Assembly (NCBI GenBank): GCA_947632085.1
Contig: CANRNY010000017.1
Span: 1-43,161 of the forward strand
Direction: 5' to 3'
Source: an uncultured Bacilli bacterium
Lineage (GTDB): Bacteria; Bacillota_I; Bacilli_A; RF39; UBA660
DNA length: 43,161 bases
Made by a program: the position numbers and the translations under genes. A model generated the notes under the pieces. That model had not been told where the DNA came from and ran no database searches. It was given only the letters and a program-made list of their open reading frames with translations. Positions within the stretch are counted from its first letter, which is position 1. Each line of letters begins with the position of its first letter. Of this stretch, positions 24,443 through 34,216 are shown in pieces.

Positions 24443-24954
24443 AAAAGTGTTTTAACGATTGGATCAAACATTTCTAAGATGCCATGAACTAACATGAAGA
24501 AACCAATAACAATTATTTGAACATCATTACTATAAGCTAAGTTTATACTCGTTAATATTCCGGCTAAGATAAAGAATAGTAAGTTAAATACTCTTATTTG
24601 CCACATACTATCATTTCTATCGTGATAATAATCAATTTTCTTTAATTTAGCTAAGGACATTAAAGCTATCCAACTCATAAGGATTAAAGCTAATGTACGT
24701 GGAGATGGATTTGTAAAGATAATATTAATAACTAAGGTAAATAAGGATGCAAGAGCACTAAATAATCCTTCGTAATCTTTACTTTTATATGTAGCGATAA
24801 ATTGAATTAGGTTTAAGATTGTATAGGCAGAAAAGATAAAAATCATTAGATGATATATATTAGTTATTTTAAATAATGGTAAAACTAGTAAAGTAATACC
24901 AATAAGTACTAAACATAAAGCAATTATAATATCAACTTTTTGTTTTTGAGCCAT
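24430..24954 (-). CDS. DUF308/HdeD-like membrane protein
   Basis: 174-aa polytopic protein with six membrane segments arranged as three short helical pairs, typical of the HdeD/DUF308 group: ALCLVLIGITLLVLPLF at the N-terminus and VIGFFMLVHGILEMFDPI at the C-terminus. Function of the family is unclear. ATG at 24954 lies 7 nt after AGGAG. It is 13 bp downstream of the HAD phosphatase gene and probably co-transcribed. Confidence 0.8.
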   Translation of the reverse strand: MAQKQKVDIIIALCLVLIGITLLVLPLFKITNIYHLMIFIFSAYTILNLIQFIATYKSKDYEGLFSALASLFTLVINIIFTNPSPRTLALILMSWIALMSLAKLKKIDYYHDRNDSMWQIRVFNLLFFILAGILTSINLAYSNDVQIIVIGFFMLVHGILEMFDPIVKTLLAHS

Positions 24955-24967
24955 ATTCATTCTCCTT

Positions 24968-25792
24968 TTATTTATTTAAACATAATTTTTCTAAAATCTT
25001 AGCAACGCCATCATTTTCAGCACTATCTGTAAGATATGTTGAACTTTCTTTAAGTAAATTATTAGCGTTAGCGACAGCAATAGATGTACCAACAACATCA
25101 GTCATACATAAATCATCATAGCCATTACCAATAGCAATAGCATTTTGACTATCGATATTTAAATAATCTAATAATTCAACGATACCTGTACTTTTAGCTG
25201 TGTTTTCAATAACAAAATCATGATAATATTCTTTATTCTTTTCACGTTTTTCTTCAATTAAACCAATTGAAGAATGAATAACTTTTAAAGAAGGAAATTT
25301 CTCTTTAAATAAACTTGGTAAAACAAGCATACGATCATAATTAGAACTTAGAATAACCATTTGATTTATTTTATTATTTTTTAAAACTTCATCTATGTCA
25401 CTAAAATATATAGCTGGTTCATTATTATAATTATATTCTTTATTGTTAATAAATCTTTTTTCTAAAGAATTTAATATAAGGGTTAAATCATGTTCAATAC
25501 AATATTTATATATCCCTTTTATATCTTTTATTTTAATGGGTTTAGAATAGATTATTTTCTTTTGTTTATAGTTATAAACTTCTGCCCCATTAGAACTAAT
25601 AATATAGTCACTTAAGTGTGCTTCTTTACTTTTTTCAATAGCATAATGAGCACTACGTCCTGTATTAACAACAACTTTTATACCTTTTTCTTTTAGTTTT
25701 TGCATTATATTTTTAGTATAGTTAGAAACTGTTTCATTAGATTTATTTAATGTATCGTCGATATCGACAAATACTATTTCGTATTTATTCAT
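24968..25792 (-). CDS. HAD-superfamily Cof-type sugar/cofactor phosphatase
   Basis: 274-aa HAD hydrolase, Cof (IIB) subfamily. Motif I FVDIDDTLN (Asp nucleophile, about residue 9), motif II VVNTGRS, cap domain with IISSNGAEVY, motif IV IGNGYDDLCM near 215, and end SAENDGVAKIL. Substrates of the family are sugar phosphates and flavin or PLP precursors; not predictable here. ATG at 25792 follows GGTGGTTTTT; a longer reading to 25804 has no ribosome site. Confidence 0.95.
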   Translation of the reverse strand: MNKYEIVFVDIDDTLNKSNETVSNYTKNIMQKLKEKGIKVVVNTGRSAHYAIEKSKEAHLSDYIISSNGAEVYNYKQKKIIYSKPIKIKDIKGIYKYCIEHDLTLILNSLEKRFINNKEYNYNNEPAIYFSDIDEVLKNNKINQMVILSSNYDRMLVLPSLFKEKFPSLKVIHSSIGLIEEKREKNKEYYHDFVIENTAKSTGIVELLDYLNIDSQNAIAIGNGYDDLCMTDVVGTSIAVANANNLLKESSTYLTDSAENDGVAKILEKLCLNK

Positions 25793-25869
25793 AAAAACCA
25801 CCATGTCTCATATATATTATTATGACATAAGATGTAAAAGTATGTATAGGTTATGTTAAATTATTGACG

Positions 25870-25902
25870 TAAAGAAAAAGATATAAAATTAATTATATCT
25901 TT
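25870..25902 (-). terminator. Terminator of the PIG-L/YfhO operon
   Basis: AAAGATATAA/TTATATCTTT (25877-25886, 25893-25902) followed by TTCTTT on the minus strand; contains the stop. Confidence 0.75.
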
Positions 25903-28427
25903 CTTTTCGCTTCTAAGATAGTAACTGCTATTAAGGATATAAAACCAATTATAGATAATAAGATAGCTATATCTTTAAATGGGGCTTTATATTCAATAGC
26001 AATATGGTGTTTACCTTTAGATATTTTAAAACCAAGGAAGGTATTGTTAACAACTTCTTTTTTTACTTCTTCCCCATCTACTTTGATGTGGAAACCATCA
26101 TCATAAGGAACACTCATAGTAAAGTAACCATCTTCTAAAACATTTATATCACCATTAATATAATCACCTTTAGTAGTATCTTTATCAATTATTAAAGGAT
26201 CTACTTTAGTAGCTATTTTTTCTAGATAAACATAATCAAGATAATATAATTCAAAATCAGAAATATTATATGTACCTTCAGAAAAATGAATACTTAGATT
26301 TTCTTGATTATCAAAAGCTAAAACATAGTCAAATGTCGTATTACCATTATAATATTTCCATCTTTTATTAGTTAATTTGTTTTTTACTGTATTAATGGTA
26401 ATAGCTAAATCTTTTTTATTGTCGATATGATTCATTTTAAAGCGAATAAATAATATTTTGTTTTTATATTTATCTGGTAATTCATAATTTAATTTTAATT
26501 TGTCATTAGATTTAATAGTATAAGAATTATCTTCTTCTTTAGTAATATTTTCATTTTTAAATATTTCATCTAAATTAAGTTCCATCTTACTAACATTAGG
26601 AATAAAATCATTACTTGTTTTAGCATCAGCAACAATAACATTTAATAACGCTTCTTGTTTTTCTTCGTCACTTAATTTAGAGAAATCCTCATAACTCATT
26701 ATATTAGATGAGGCGTAAGCAAATGGTAAAGCTCCAGAATTCTTATAAACGTAAATACCATCTTTACCATTTATTTTTTCATAACCAATTAAACCTTGAC
26801 CATCAGATATATAGTATTTATTACTACTATATAGAAGATATAGAATATTAGGTGATGTAACAGTTAAAGTACGATTACGGGATGGAATATTATTCATAGC
26901 TATATCGTAGAAGAATTTATTATATTCTTGATTAGATATAGAAGAATATATAGTTGAATTATAATAATTTATATTTTCGTATATTTTATTAGGGGTTGTT
27001 GTACGATAGATATTGTTAGATATACGATACATTGTATTATCATTAGCAGTTACGGAGTTTATTAGTTCTTTAACTGTTTTTTCGTTACTTTTTGTTGTAT
27101 AACGGAGTTCTAATGTATCAGTACGATTAAAACCATAACATGTTGCAAATAGTAAGATAAATAATGGTAAAGTAAGAATTATTTTACGATTAAATTTATG
27201 ATAGATAAATATTAAAATTAATAAAGTAATTATATGGATTAGGTATGCTGGAATATAACTTTTGTTAATAATAACAATTATTGAGATGATAAAAAGGATT
27301 GGAATAACGACTTTGTATTTTACCTTTTTTTCGAAGATATCATGCATAAATTCAGCGATTACTAAGACATATAATGGTAAGAATGGTATTAAAGCTTTGG
27401 CATCAATATACATCGTTCCATTTAAGCAATAATTAAAGATATTAAATAAAGCTAGTAAACTTAAGATTAAAGCAAAGATTTTTTTTGCTTTGTCTTTAGT
27501 AAATAGATTAATTATGGCAGGAACTATAATGGCTGTTAGACCAATACCATAAGAATAAAAGATAACGTTTCTTAAAGTTAAACGAGGTAACAATAAGTCT
27601 TTTAAAGAAATGGTGATATTAGATGCTGCACGGTTATGAATTAAAGTAGCAAAAGTTGGTAATGTTATAATCGCAGACATAAAGATAGCAATTATAATAG
27701 GACTTAATACTTTAAAGAAGGCTTTAAAGAAAGACTTAATAGTAACTTTATTCATTTGTTTTAAGTAGCGATAAAAGCCATAGACAAATAAACAAGCTAT
27801 ACCACCGATACTAAAATAATAACTTGTCATAACCATTAGGAAGACAGATATAGTTAGTAACCAACTACGATTTTGATCAAATACTTTATCAACCCCAAAA
27901 AGACCTAAGATAAGAAATGGCATATAGTTTATAAACATTATATGACGATGTGAATGAAGAGAGATTGAGGTTGAGAAGATAAAGGTTAAAGCGGAAATAA
28001 AACAAACTTCACTACTATATTTTTTAGATTTTAAGAATAGATATAATAGTATAGCACTAGTAATAACGATAATAATCATTGATATTATGATATAGTTTAC
28101 CATTGATAGTTTAGGAAATAAGTATGATATTAAGATAGTTGGACTTAGTAAACCATAATATGAAAGATTATAGATATTTTGACCACTACCTATATTTAAA
28201 GCTAAATCAGGTAGTAAATCATGGGTACTATAAAATAAAGTTCTAAAGTATTCAGGAATAGATACGTGTTCTGAATACCAATCTAGAGTTGAACCATAAT
28301 AGTAAGTTGTTCCACACATTAAGTAGACAAAAGCACAAAAAGATAAAGCGATAATAACCATATAGATTATATCTTTTGTAGTTATTTTATTATCTTTTGG
28401 CTCTTTATCTTTAGTTGGTTTCTTCAT
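25893..28427 (-). CDS. YfhO-family multi-membrane protein
   Basis: 844-aa integral membrane protein of the YfhO type. A short cytosolic N-terminus is followed by about 13 membrane helices (25-435) with the family's first outer loop after helix 1 (DWYSEHVSIPEYFRT, GSGQNIYNLSYYGLLSP), then a large outer domain (about 440-815) and a final helix with a basic end (EAKRKI). YfhO-like proteins are GT-C-like and take part in glycosylating lipoteichoic acid or other envelope polymers. ATG at 28427 follows GGGGTGAAGACA and overlaps the stop of the PIG-L gene by 17 bp, indicating coupled translation and a shared role. Confidence 0.92.
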   Translation of the reverse strand: MKKPTKDKEPKDNKITTKDIIYMVIIALSFCAFVYLMCGTTYYYGSTLDWYSEHVSIPEYFRTLFYSTHDLLPDLALNIGSGQNIYNLSYYGLLSPTILISYLFPKLSMVNYIIISMIIIVITSAILLYLFLKSKKYSSEVCFISALTFIFSTSISLHSHRHIMFINYMPFLILGLFGVDKVFDQNRSWLLTISVFLMVMTSYYFSIGGIACLFVYGFYRYLKQMNKVTIKSFFKAFFKVLSPIIIAIFMSAIITLPTFATLIHNRAASNITISLKDLLLPRLTLRNVIFYSYGIGLTAIIVPAIINLFTKDKAKKIFALILSLLALFNIFNYCLNGTMYIDAKALIPFLPLYVLVIAEFMHDIFEKKVKYKVVIPILFIISIIVIINKSYIPAYLIHIITLLILIFIYHKFNRKIILTLPLFILLFATCYGFNRTDTLELRYTTKSNEKTVKELINSVTANDNTMYRISNNIYRTTTPNKIYENINYYNSTIYSSISNQEYNKFFYDIAMNNIPSRNRTLTVTSPNILYLLYSSNKYYISDGQGLIGYEKINGKDGIYVYKNSGALPFAYASSNIMSYEDFSKLSDEEKQEALLNVIVADAKTSNDFIPNVSKMELNLDEIFKNENITKEEDNSYTIKSNDKLKLNYELPDKYKNKILFIRFKMNHIDNKKDLAITINTVKNKLTNKRWKYYNGNTTFDYVLAFDNQENLSIHFSEGTYNISDFELYYLDYVYLEKIATKVDPLIIDKDTTKGDYINGDINVLEDGYFTMSVPYDDGFHIKVDGEEVKKEVVNNTFLGFKISKGKHHIAIEYKAPFKDIAILLSIIGFISLIAVTILEAKRKI

Positions 28428-29742
28428 TGTCTTCACCCCACTTTTGATATGTTATCCAGTTTTCATATGGAAAGATATGTTTATATTTACTTTTTGATAA
28501 ATTAGCACTTTTATATAATTTAAGAAGATTTTGTTTACTTTTTAAAGCACTATTTTTAAGAGGTGTTAGTTCTTCTTTAGCTAGGTCTTCTTCAGAATAG
28601 TAACGACCAAAGTAATATAGTTTATCTTTATTTGATGTAACATAAGATACAATGCTACTAGTCATTTGATGCTGAAGATGACCATATTCGCCCTCAGGAT
28701 TATGAGTTACAATAAGTTCCCAATCTTTTAAAGCGATAATGTCTTTAATATCTTCAGTAATATTACCACGGAATGAATTCCAGTTATTATCTTCACCATT
28801 AGTTTTATTAGGATAACCTAACATAATATATTTATCATTAGTTTTTTTCATAACAGATTCAAACTCTTTAACACGAGTTTTATCAACACCACAAGTAATA
28901 CAGACAACTAAATAGTCATCTTTTAATAAGTTATTACTACCAAAAACGATTTCATCATCTGGATGAGCTACAATCATTAATTTATTAATATTTTTTAAAT
29001 CTATTTTGGAAAAATCTTGAGGGCTTCTAAAAGATGATTTGCCCCAATCATTATAGTTTATCCATTCTTCATAAGGATTCATTTGATCAAAATATGTTTG
29101 AATAAAAGATTGACTTTTATATAAGCCGATAAGATTTTTCTTTTGTTTTAAGATATCATCATTTAATGGAACCATATCGTTTATATTATTAATTAAGTTA
29201 GATTTACTATAGTAATGACCGAAGTAATATAGTTTATTTTTATCAGTAGTAACATCAGTCGTTATTTTACTAGTCATTTTATGGTGAATATGACCATATT
29301 CACCATCTGGATTATGCGTAACAATCATATTCCAATCTTTTAAAGCAATAATATCTTTTAAATCTTTAGCGATATCATCACGAACAGTATTCCAATTATC
29401 TCTTTCACCATTAGTTTTATCAGGATAACCTAACATAATATACTCGTCATTAGTCTTGTTCATAACTTTAGTAAATTCATTAACACGAATTTTACTAGAA
29501 CCACAAGTAATACAAACAACTAAATAGTTATCTTCAATTAAATGGCCACCACCCCATAATAACTCATCATCTGGATGAGCTACAATCATTAAGTTATCAA
29601 CATCTGATAAATCTATTTGCGAAAAATCCTTATTTACTTTATATAGATTATGGTAATAGAAATATATACCAGACCCCATTATGATTAAACTTACAACTAC
29701 AAGAATAATTAATACAAAATATTTCTTTATAAATCTATCCAT
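28411..29742 (-). CDS. Membrane-anchored protein with two tandem PIG-L deacetylase domains
   Basis: 443-aa protein. One membrane helix (about 8-29) and two homologous PIG-L (GlcNAc deacetylase-type) domains, about 41-236 and 245-436, offset by 204 residues. Each has AHPDDE (55-60, 259-264), LVVCITCG, IMLGYP-KTNGE, IIALKDW, and a THNP-GEYGH--H metal motif (first GHIHH, second GHLQH, so both keep H-x-x-H). The two halves are so alike that the gene clearly arose by internal duplication. Short Tyr/Trp-rich tails (NPYEEWINY, FPYENWITY) end each repeat. ATG at 29742 follows AGAGGGTATAT. Probably removes N-acetyl groups from an outer sugar; linked to YfhO. Confidence 0.92.
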   Translation of the reverse strand: MDRFIKKYFVLIILVVVSLIIMGSGIYFYYHNLYKVNKDFSQIDLSDVDNLMIVAHPDDELLWGGGHLIEDNYLVVCITCGSSKIRVNEFTKVMNKTNDEYIMLGYPDKTNGERDNWNTVRDDIAKDLKDIIALKDWNMIVTHNPDGEYGHIHHKMTSKITTDVTTDKNKLYYFGHYYSKSNLINNINDMVPLNDDILKQKKNLIGLYKSQSFIQTYFDQMNPYEEWINYNDWGKSSFRSPQDFSKIDLKNINKLMIVAHPDDEIVFGSNNLLKDDYLVVCITCGVDKTRVKEFESVMKKTNDKYIMLGYPNKTNGEDNNWNSFRGNITEDIKDIIALKDWELIVTHNPEGEYGHLQHQMTSSIVSYVTSNKDKLYYFGRYYSEEDLAKEELTPLKNSALKSKQNLLKLYKSANLSKSKYKHIFPYENWITYQKWGEDNEETN

Positions 29743-29777
29743 ATATACCCTCTTGATTACATATAACACTCATTCAA

Positions 29778-29806
29778 ATAATACTCTTATTAAAAATAAA
29801 TGTCAA
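29778..29806 (-). promoter_or_regulatory. Consensus promoter of the PIG-L/YfhO operon
   Basis: Minus strand TTGACA (29801-29806), 17-bp spacer, TATTAT (29778-29783), about 36 bp before the start codon. Confidence 0.8.
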
Positions 29807-29908
29807 TTATCTTGTTTATTTGAAGGAAAATTGGCTATTTTTGACATAAAATGTTAAACTATACAATACTTTGTAAAAAAATTAATATTCATACATTTAA
29901 TTTTTTTG

Positions 29909-29914
29909 TATAAT
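29909..29914 (+). promoter_or_regulatory. Probable -10 of mgtE
   Basis: TATAAT at 29909-29914 directly after TTTTTTTG, 26 bp before the mgtE ATG. The leader is too short for an M-box magnesium riboswitch. Confidence 0.5.
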
Positions 29915-29940
29915 ATGGTCAAAGAAAGGGAGTTGATATT

Positions 29941-31290
29941 ATGAAAAATGAAAAATTAGAAGAAAAATTAAAAGAATTATTAGAAGAAAAAGATTATTCA
30001 CAAATAAAAAATCTTTTATTTGATGAAAATGAATATGATATTGCCTCCGTTATAGAAGATCTACCTACTGATGAATTAATTAGAGTATTTAGATTATTAA
30101 ATAAAGATTTAGCTGTTGATGTATTTGTTAATTTAGATGATGAAGTACAAAAAGAGTTAATTTCTTCTTTGACAAAGAAAGAGTCAAAAGAGATTATTGA
30201 AAATATGTTTACTGATGATGCGGCAGACTTGTTTGATGAAATGCCAGCAATGCTTGTAACATCTTTACTTAGTAATGTTGATAAAGAAACAAGAAATGAT
30301 ATTAATAAGTTATTAAAATATCCAGAAAATAGTGCTGGTTCTTTAATGGCAATTGAATATATTCATTTGAAGAAAGGTTTAACAATTAAAGATTCAATTG
30401 CAAGAATTAGAAATCAAGCTGAAGATTTTGTTTCTTATGATTCTTGTTTTGTAACTGATGAAAAACGTAAGTTATTAGGAAAAGTTTCCGTTAAGGATTT
30501 ATTAGTAAATGATCCTGAGACTTTAATTGATGATATTATGGAAGAATGTGAACATAAGATTAATACTTTGATGGATCAAGAAGAAGTTGTTAATATTTTC
30601 CAAGATTATGACTATAGTACTTTACCAGTTGTAGATTTAGAAGATCGCTTAGTAGGTATTATTACGGTCGATGATGTTATTGATATTATGGAAGAAGAAG
30701 CAACAGAAGATATTGAGAAAATGGCAGCTATCGTTCCAACAGAAAAAGCTTATGATAAAACTACAGTATGGGAAACATTTAAAGCCAGAATACCTTGGTT
30801 ATTACTTTTAATGATTTCAGCGACATTTACTGGTAAAATAATTCAGAACTTTGAAAGTCAATTAGCAACATGTGCTATTTTAACAGCTTTTATTCCAATG
30901 TTAATGGATACAGGTGGAAATGCTGGTGGACAATCTAGTGTTAGTATTATAAGAGCTTTATCATTAAATGATATTGAGTTTAAAGATATTTTTAAAGTAG
31001 TTTTTAAAGAAGCAGGCGTAGCTATTTTATGTGCTGTTGTCTTAGGAATATGTAACTTTGTTAAAATATTATTAATTGATAAAGTAAGTGTAGCTATAGC
31101 AGCCTGTGTATGTATTACATTAGTTATTACAGTTATTATTGCAAAAATAATTGGTTGTACTTTACCAATGCTAGCGAAAAAGATTGGTTTTGATCCAGCA
31201 GTTATGGCAAGTCCTTTTATTACAACATTAGTTGATGCTTGTTCCCTACTCGTTTATTTTAGAGTAGCAACAATTATTCTAGGAATATAA
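29941..31290 (+). CDS. mgtE: Magnesium transporter MgtE
   Basis: 449-aa Mg2+ channel. N-terminal superhelical domain (about 1-130), two CBS domains (about 135-255) with SLMAIEYIHLKKG and STLPVVDLEDRLVGIITVDDVIDI, a connecting helix, and five membrane helices (from about 280) with the family signature MLMDTGGNAGGQSS in the pore region and a final helix ending at 449. The CBS region senses cytosolic Mg2+. ATG at 29941 follows AGGGAGTTGATATT. Monocistronic, divergent from the PIG-L operon, ends at a terminator. Confidence 0.98.
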   Translation: MKNEKLEEKLKELLEEKDYSQIKNLLFDENEYDIASVIEDLPTDELIRVFRLLNKDLAVDVFVNLDDEVQKELISSLTKKESKEIIENMFTDDAADLFDEMPAMLVTSLLSNVDKETRNDINKLLKYPENSAGSLMAIEYIHLKKGLTIKDSIARIRNQAEDFVSYDSCFVTDEKRKLLGKVSVKDLLVNDPETLIDDIMEECEHKINTLMDQEEVVNIFQDYDYSTLPVVDLEDRLVGIITVDDVIDIMEEEATEDIEKMAAIVPTEKAYDKTTVWETFKARIPWLLLLMISATFTGKIIQNFESQLATCAILTAFIPMLMDTGGNAGGQSSVSIIRALSLNDIEFKDIFKVVFKEAGVAILCAVVLGICNFVKILLIDKVSVAIAACVCITLVITVIIAKIIGCTLPMLAKKIGFDPAVMASPFITTLVDACSLLVYFRVATIILGI

Positions 31291-31318
31291 AAAAGACATT
31301 TAAAATGTCTTTTTCTTA
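31290..31318 (+). terminator. Terminator of mgtE
   Basis: AAAAAGACATTT/AAATGTCTTTTT stem directly at the stop, 1-nt apparent loop (realistically 3-5 nt), then T run. Confidence 0.85.
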
Positions 31319-31402
31319 TGGATAAATAATTATTTTAATTATTCAAGTTTTCTATTATTTATATCATAATCGAAATAGAAACTTATAAGATTTTTATGGT
31401 TT

Positions 31403-32908
31403 TTACTTAATTAGGGAATTACCATTTATTTCGATAGGTATAGGTATTTCTAATAAACTTAACATCGTTGGAGCTATATCTGATAGTTTACCATCACTTT
31501 TTAGTTCAAGACCTTTTTTAGTGATAATAAATGGAACTTTATTAGTTGTATGTGTTGTACATGGAGAACCATCTTCATTAATCATAACATCACAATTACC
31601 GTGGTCAGCTGTAATGATTAAAGTTCCTTCTTTCTCTTCTACTTTATCATATAATCTTTTTAAACAAGTATCTAAGAATTCAACAGCTTTAACAGCTGCA
31701 TCATAAACACCTGTATGTCCTACCATATCACCATTAGCATAATTTAAGATAACAACATCTAGATAGTCTTTATCAAGTTCTGCTAATAGTTTATCAGTTA
31801 CTTCTTCAGCACTCATTTCTGGTTTTAAATCATAAGTAGCAACTTTAGGCGAATTAACTAAGATACGTTTAGAATTTTTAAGCTCTATTTCTTTACCACC
31901 ATCAAAGAAGTATGTAACGTGCGCATACTTTTCTGTTTCAGCAATACGTAATTGATTTAAACCTAGAGAATCGATATAAGCTCCAAACGGATTATCTAAG
32001 TTTTGATAAGCAAAAGCAGTTAGACCATGAACACTCTCATTAATTGCCATCATTGATACTAATTTAATATTATTAAATTTAGTAACTGGCATTTCATTAA
32101 AATCGGGATTAGTTAAAGCTGTACACATTTCACGTAAACGATCAGGACGATAATTAAAGACGATAATACCATCATTTTCTTCTATCTTGCCATCATTTAA
32201 AATAGTAGGTTTAATAAACTCATCAGTAATATCTTTAGCATAAGAATTAGTAAACAATTCTTCTGTAGTATTAGCATGTTCGCCAATACCATAGACGATA
32301 GCGTCATAGGCAAGTTTTAAACGATCATAATTGTTATCACGATCCATACCATAATAACGACCACCAATAGTAATTATCTTACCTATATTATCTGTTTTAA
32401 TTTTATCTTCTAGCTTTTTAACATAATCTTTTCCACTATGAATATCAGTATCTCTGCCATCAGTAAATAAATGGAAATATAACTCTTTAATACCATTTTC
32501 TTTACACATATCAATAACGGCATTTAAATGTCTTGTATGAGAATGAATTCCCCCATCACTTATAAGACCCATAACGTGTAATTTAGAATTATTTTCTTTA
32601 GTATGATTTATAACTTTTAGAATGTTTTCATTAGAAAAGAATTCTTTAGTTTCAATGGCGTTGTTAATTAACTCTAAAGGTTGGTAAACTATTCGTCCAG
32701 CGCCAATATTCATATGACCTACTTCAGAGTTCCCCATTTGACCTTCTGGTAAACCAACTAATTTACCTGAGGCTTCTAAAATAGTATGAGGATAGTTATT
32801 CCATAAGTAATCAAAAGTTTCTTTGTGAGCATTTTTGAAGGCGTTGCCTTTGGTTTCTTCTCTTAGACCACATCCATCTAAGATACATAGAACTAATGGT
32901 TTTTTCAT
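31403..32908 (-). CDS. gpmI: 2,3-bisphosphoglycerate-independent phosphoglycerate mutase
   Basis: 501-aa Mn-dependent iPGM linking 3- and 2-phosphoglycerate in glycolysis. Motifs: LCILDGCG with the first metal Asp, QMGNSEVGHMNIGAGR with the catalytic Ser (about 60), DGRDTDIHSG, GRYYGMDRDN, NYRPDR, and near the C-terminus ILNYANGDMVGHTG and ITADHGNCD with the metal His/Asp set, THTTNKVPFI. Lies 13 bp after the COG0523 GTPase gene, so they share an operon. With eno it covers the lower glycolytic steps in this window. Confidence 0.98.
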   Translation of the reverse strand: MKKPLVLCILDGCGLREETKGNAFKNAHKETFDYLWNNYPHTILEASGKLVGLPEGQMGNSEVGHMNIGAGRIVYQPLELINNAIETKEFFSNENILKVINHTKENNSKLHVMGLISDGGIHSHTRHLNAVIDMCKENGIKELYFHLFTDGRDTDIHSGKDYVKKLEDKIKTDNIGKIITIGGRYYGMDRDNNYDRLKLAYDAIVYGIGEHANTTEELFTNSYAKDITDEFIKPTILNDGKIEENDGIIVFNYRPDRLREMCTALTNPDFNEMPVTKFNNIKLVSMMAINESVHGLTAFAYQNLDNPFGAYIDSLGLNQLRIAETEKYAHVTYFFDGGKEIELKNSKRILVNSPKVATYDLKPEMSAEEVTDKLLAELDKDYLDVVILNYANGDMVGHTGVYDAAVKAVEFLDTCLKRLYDKVEEKEGTLIITADHGNCDVMINEDGSPCTTHTTNKVPFIITKKGLELKSDGKLSDIAPTMLSLLEIPIPIEINGNSLIK

Positions 32909-32921
32909 AATATTTCTCCTT

Positions 32922-34130
32922 TTATATTTGATCTAATTCCTTAGATATTTCTTCTTTAGATATTCCTTTACCAATAAAGACTAGTTTGACCATACGATCA
33001 CCATAGAATGGATCCCAGTCTTTTTGTAAATCAGGATTAGCAGCTAGAACTTCTTTTTGTAATTTTGGTGATTCAGCAGCTAACCATAAACCAGCTTCAC
33101 CAATATTTTTTAAAGTACCAGCTTGTTCAAACATATATGACATATCTTTATCATCATCAAAATAGGTAATACCTTTTACTCTAATAATCTTTTTAGGCCA
33201 TGCTTTACCGGCATAATCATAGAATTTTTTACGATTCATAGGTTCACGGCGATAATAAACAAAGGTATTGATACCATATTCTTCAACTTCACCATGGTCA
33301 TGGTCGTGATCATGATGATGTTCATGATGATGTTCATGGTCGTGATGATGTTCATGTTCATGATGTTCTTCATCGTTATGATGGTCATCTTCTTCATTAT
33401 CAACTTTATCTAGTTCATTATACCAACCAGATGAAGTAGCAGCTTTTTCAAAACTAAATTTTTTGGTAGCTAAAATTTCTTTTAAATCAACTTTAGAATA
33501 GTTAGTTTCGATAATATCAGCTGTAGGTTGTAAAGCTTTAATAACATCTTTAAGACTAGCTAAATCTTTTTTAGATACTTCATCAACTTTATTTAAAATT
33601 ATAGTATCGCAGAATTCAATTTGTTGAATAACTAAGTTTTCAATATCTTCTTCATCGATATGGTCATTTAGTAAATCACCACCAGCATTAAATTCATCAC
33701 TCATACGTTTAGCATCAACAACAGATACAATAGAATCTAAATAACATAATTTAGGCATTTTATATTCATCATAAGCATCTTCTAAAGCACATATAGTTTG
33801 AGCTATAGGAATAGGTTCACAGATACCACTGGCTTCAATAATAATATAATCGAATTTTTTAGTTTCGATAATATCTTGAATTTGTTTTAGTAAATCAGCA
33901 TTTAAAGTACAACAAATGCAACCGTTTTGTAATGCAACTAACGAGTCATCTTTACCACTTACAATACCACCTTTTTCAATTAAATTGGCATCAATATTTA
34001 CTTCACCAATATCATTTACAATAACAGCTATTTTATATCCTTCTTGATTATTTAAAATATGATTTAAAAGGGTTGTTTTACCACTTCCTAAATAACCAGT
34101 TAATAAGGTAATAGGTATACTTTTTTGCAT
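32922..34130 (-). CDS. COG0523/CobW-type GTPase metallochaperone with His-rich loop
   Basis: 402-aa G3E GTPase. Walker A TGYLGSGKTTLL (11-22), the CxCC metal site CICC (71-74), IIIEASGICEP, SVVDAKR, LNKVDE (179-184), then a His/Asp/Glu-rich insertion at 250-279 containing 18 His, and a C-terminal CobW_C domain (about 287-402, VYYRREPMNRKKFYD). Family members deliver Zn, Co, Ni or Fe to client enzymes; the His loop suggests metal storage or transfer. ATG at 34130 follows AGTGATTAAT. Followed by gpmI, a metal-dependent enzyme, which might be a client (inference). Confidence 0.95.
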   Translation of the reverse strand: MQKSIPITLLTGYLGSGKTTLLNHILNNQEGYKIAVIVNDIGEVNIDANLIEKGGIVSGKDDSLVALQNGCICCTLNADLLKQIQDIIETKKFDYIIIEASGICEPIPIAQTICALEDAYDEYKMPKLCYLDSIVSVVDAKRMSDEFNAGGDLLNDHIDEEDIENLVIQQIEFCDTIILNKVDEVSKKDLASLKDVIKALQPTADIIETNYSKVDLKEILATKKFSFEKAATSSGWYNELDKVDNEEDDHHNDEEHHEHEHHHDHEHHHEHHHDHDHDHGEVEEYGINTFVYYRREPMNRKKFYDYAGKAWPKKIIRVKGITYFDDDKDMSYMFEQAGTLKNIGEAGLWLAAESPKLQKEVLAANPDLQKDWDPFYGDRMVKLVFIGKGISKEEISKELDQI

Positions 34131-34188
34131 ATTAATCACTCTTTTCTTTCCTCATTTATTATAGTATTTTTTATATTTTTTAACAACT

Positions 34189-34211
34189 AAAAAAGATTCA
34201 TTTAATGAATC
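34189..34211 (-). terminator. Terminator of the lipid/lipoprotein operon
   Basis: GATTCA/TGAATC hairpin (34195-34200, 34206-34211) then TTTTTTAG on the minus strand, just past the lipoprotein stop. Confidence 0.75.
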
Positions 34212-34216
34212 CTTTA

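Noticed and set aside
29841-29867. Plus-strand TTGACA...TACAAT as mgtE promoter
   Set aside because: Spacer is only 15 bp; the TATAAT at 29909 is closer and better. Kept as a possible second promoter only.
29820-29940. Magnesium riboswitch (M-box) before mgtE
   Set aside because: The space between the likely -10 and the start codon is only about 25 bp, too short for the fold.
33285-33390. Short-period repeat in the DNA of the CobW-type gene as a minisatellite or CRISPR
   Set aside because: It encodes the His-rich loop (CAT/CAC/GAT codons on the minus strand); there are no spacers and the repeat follows codon structure.
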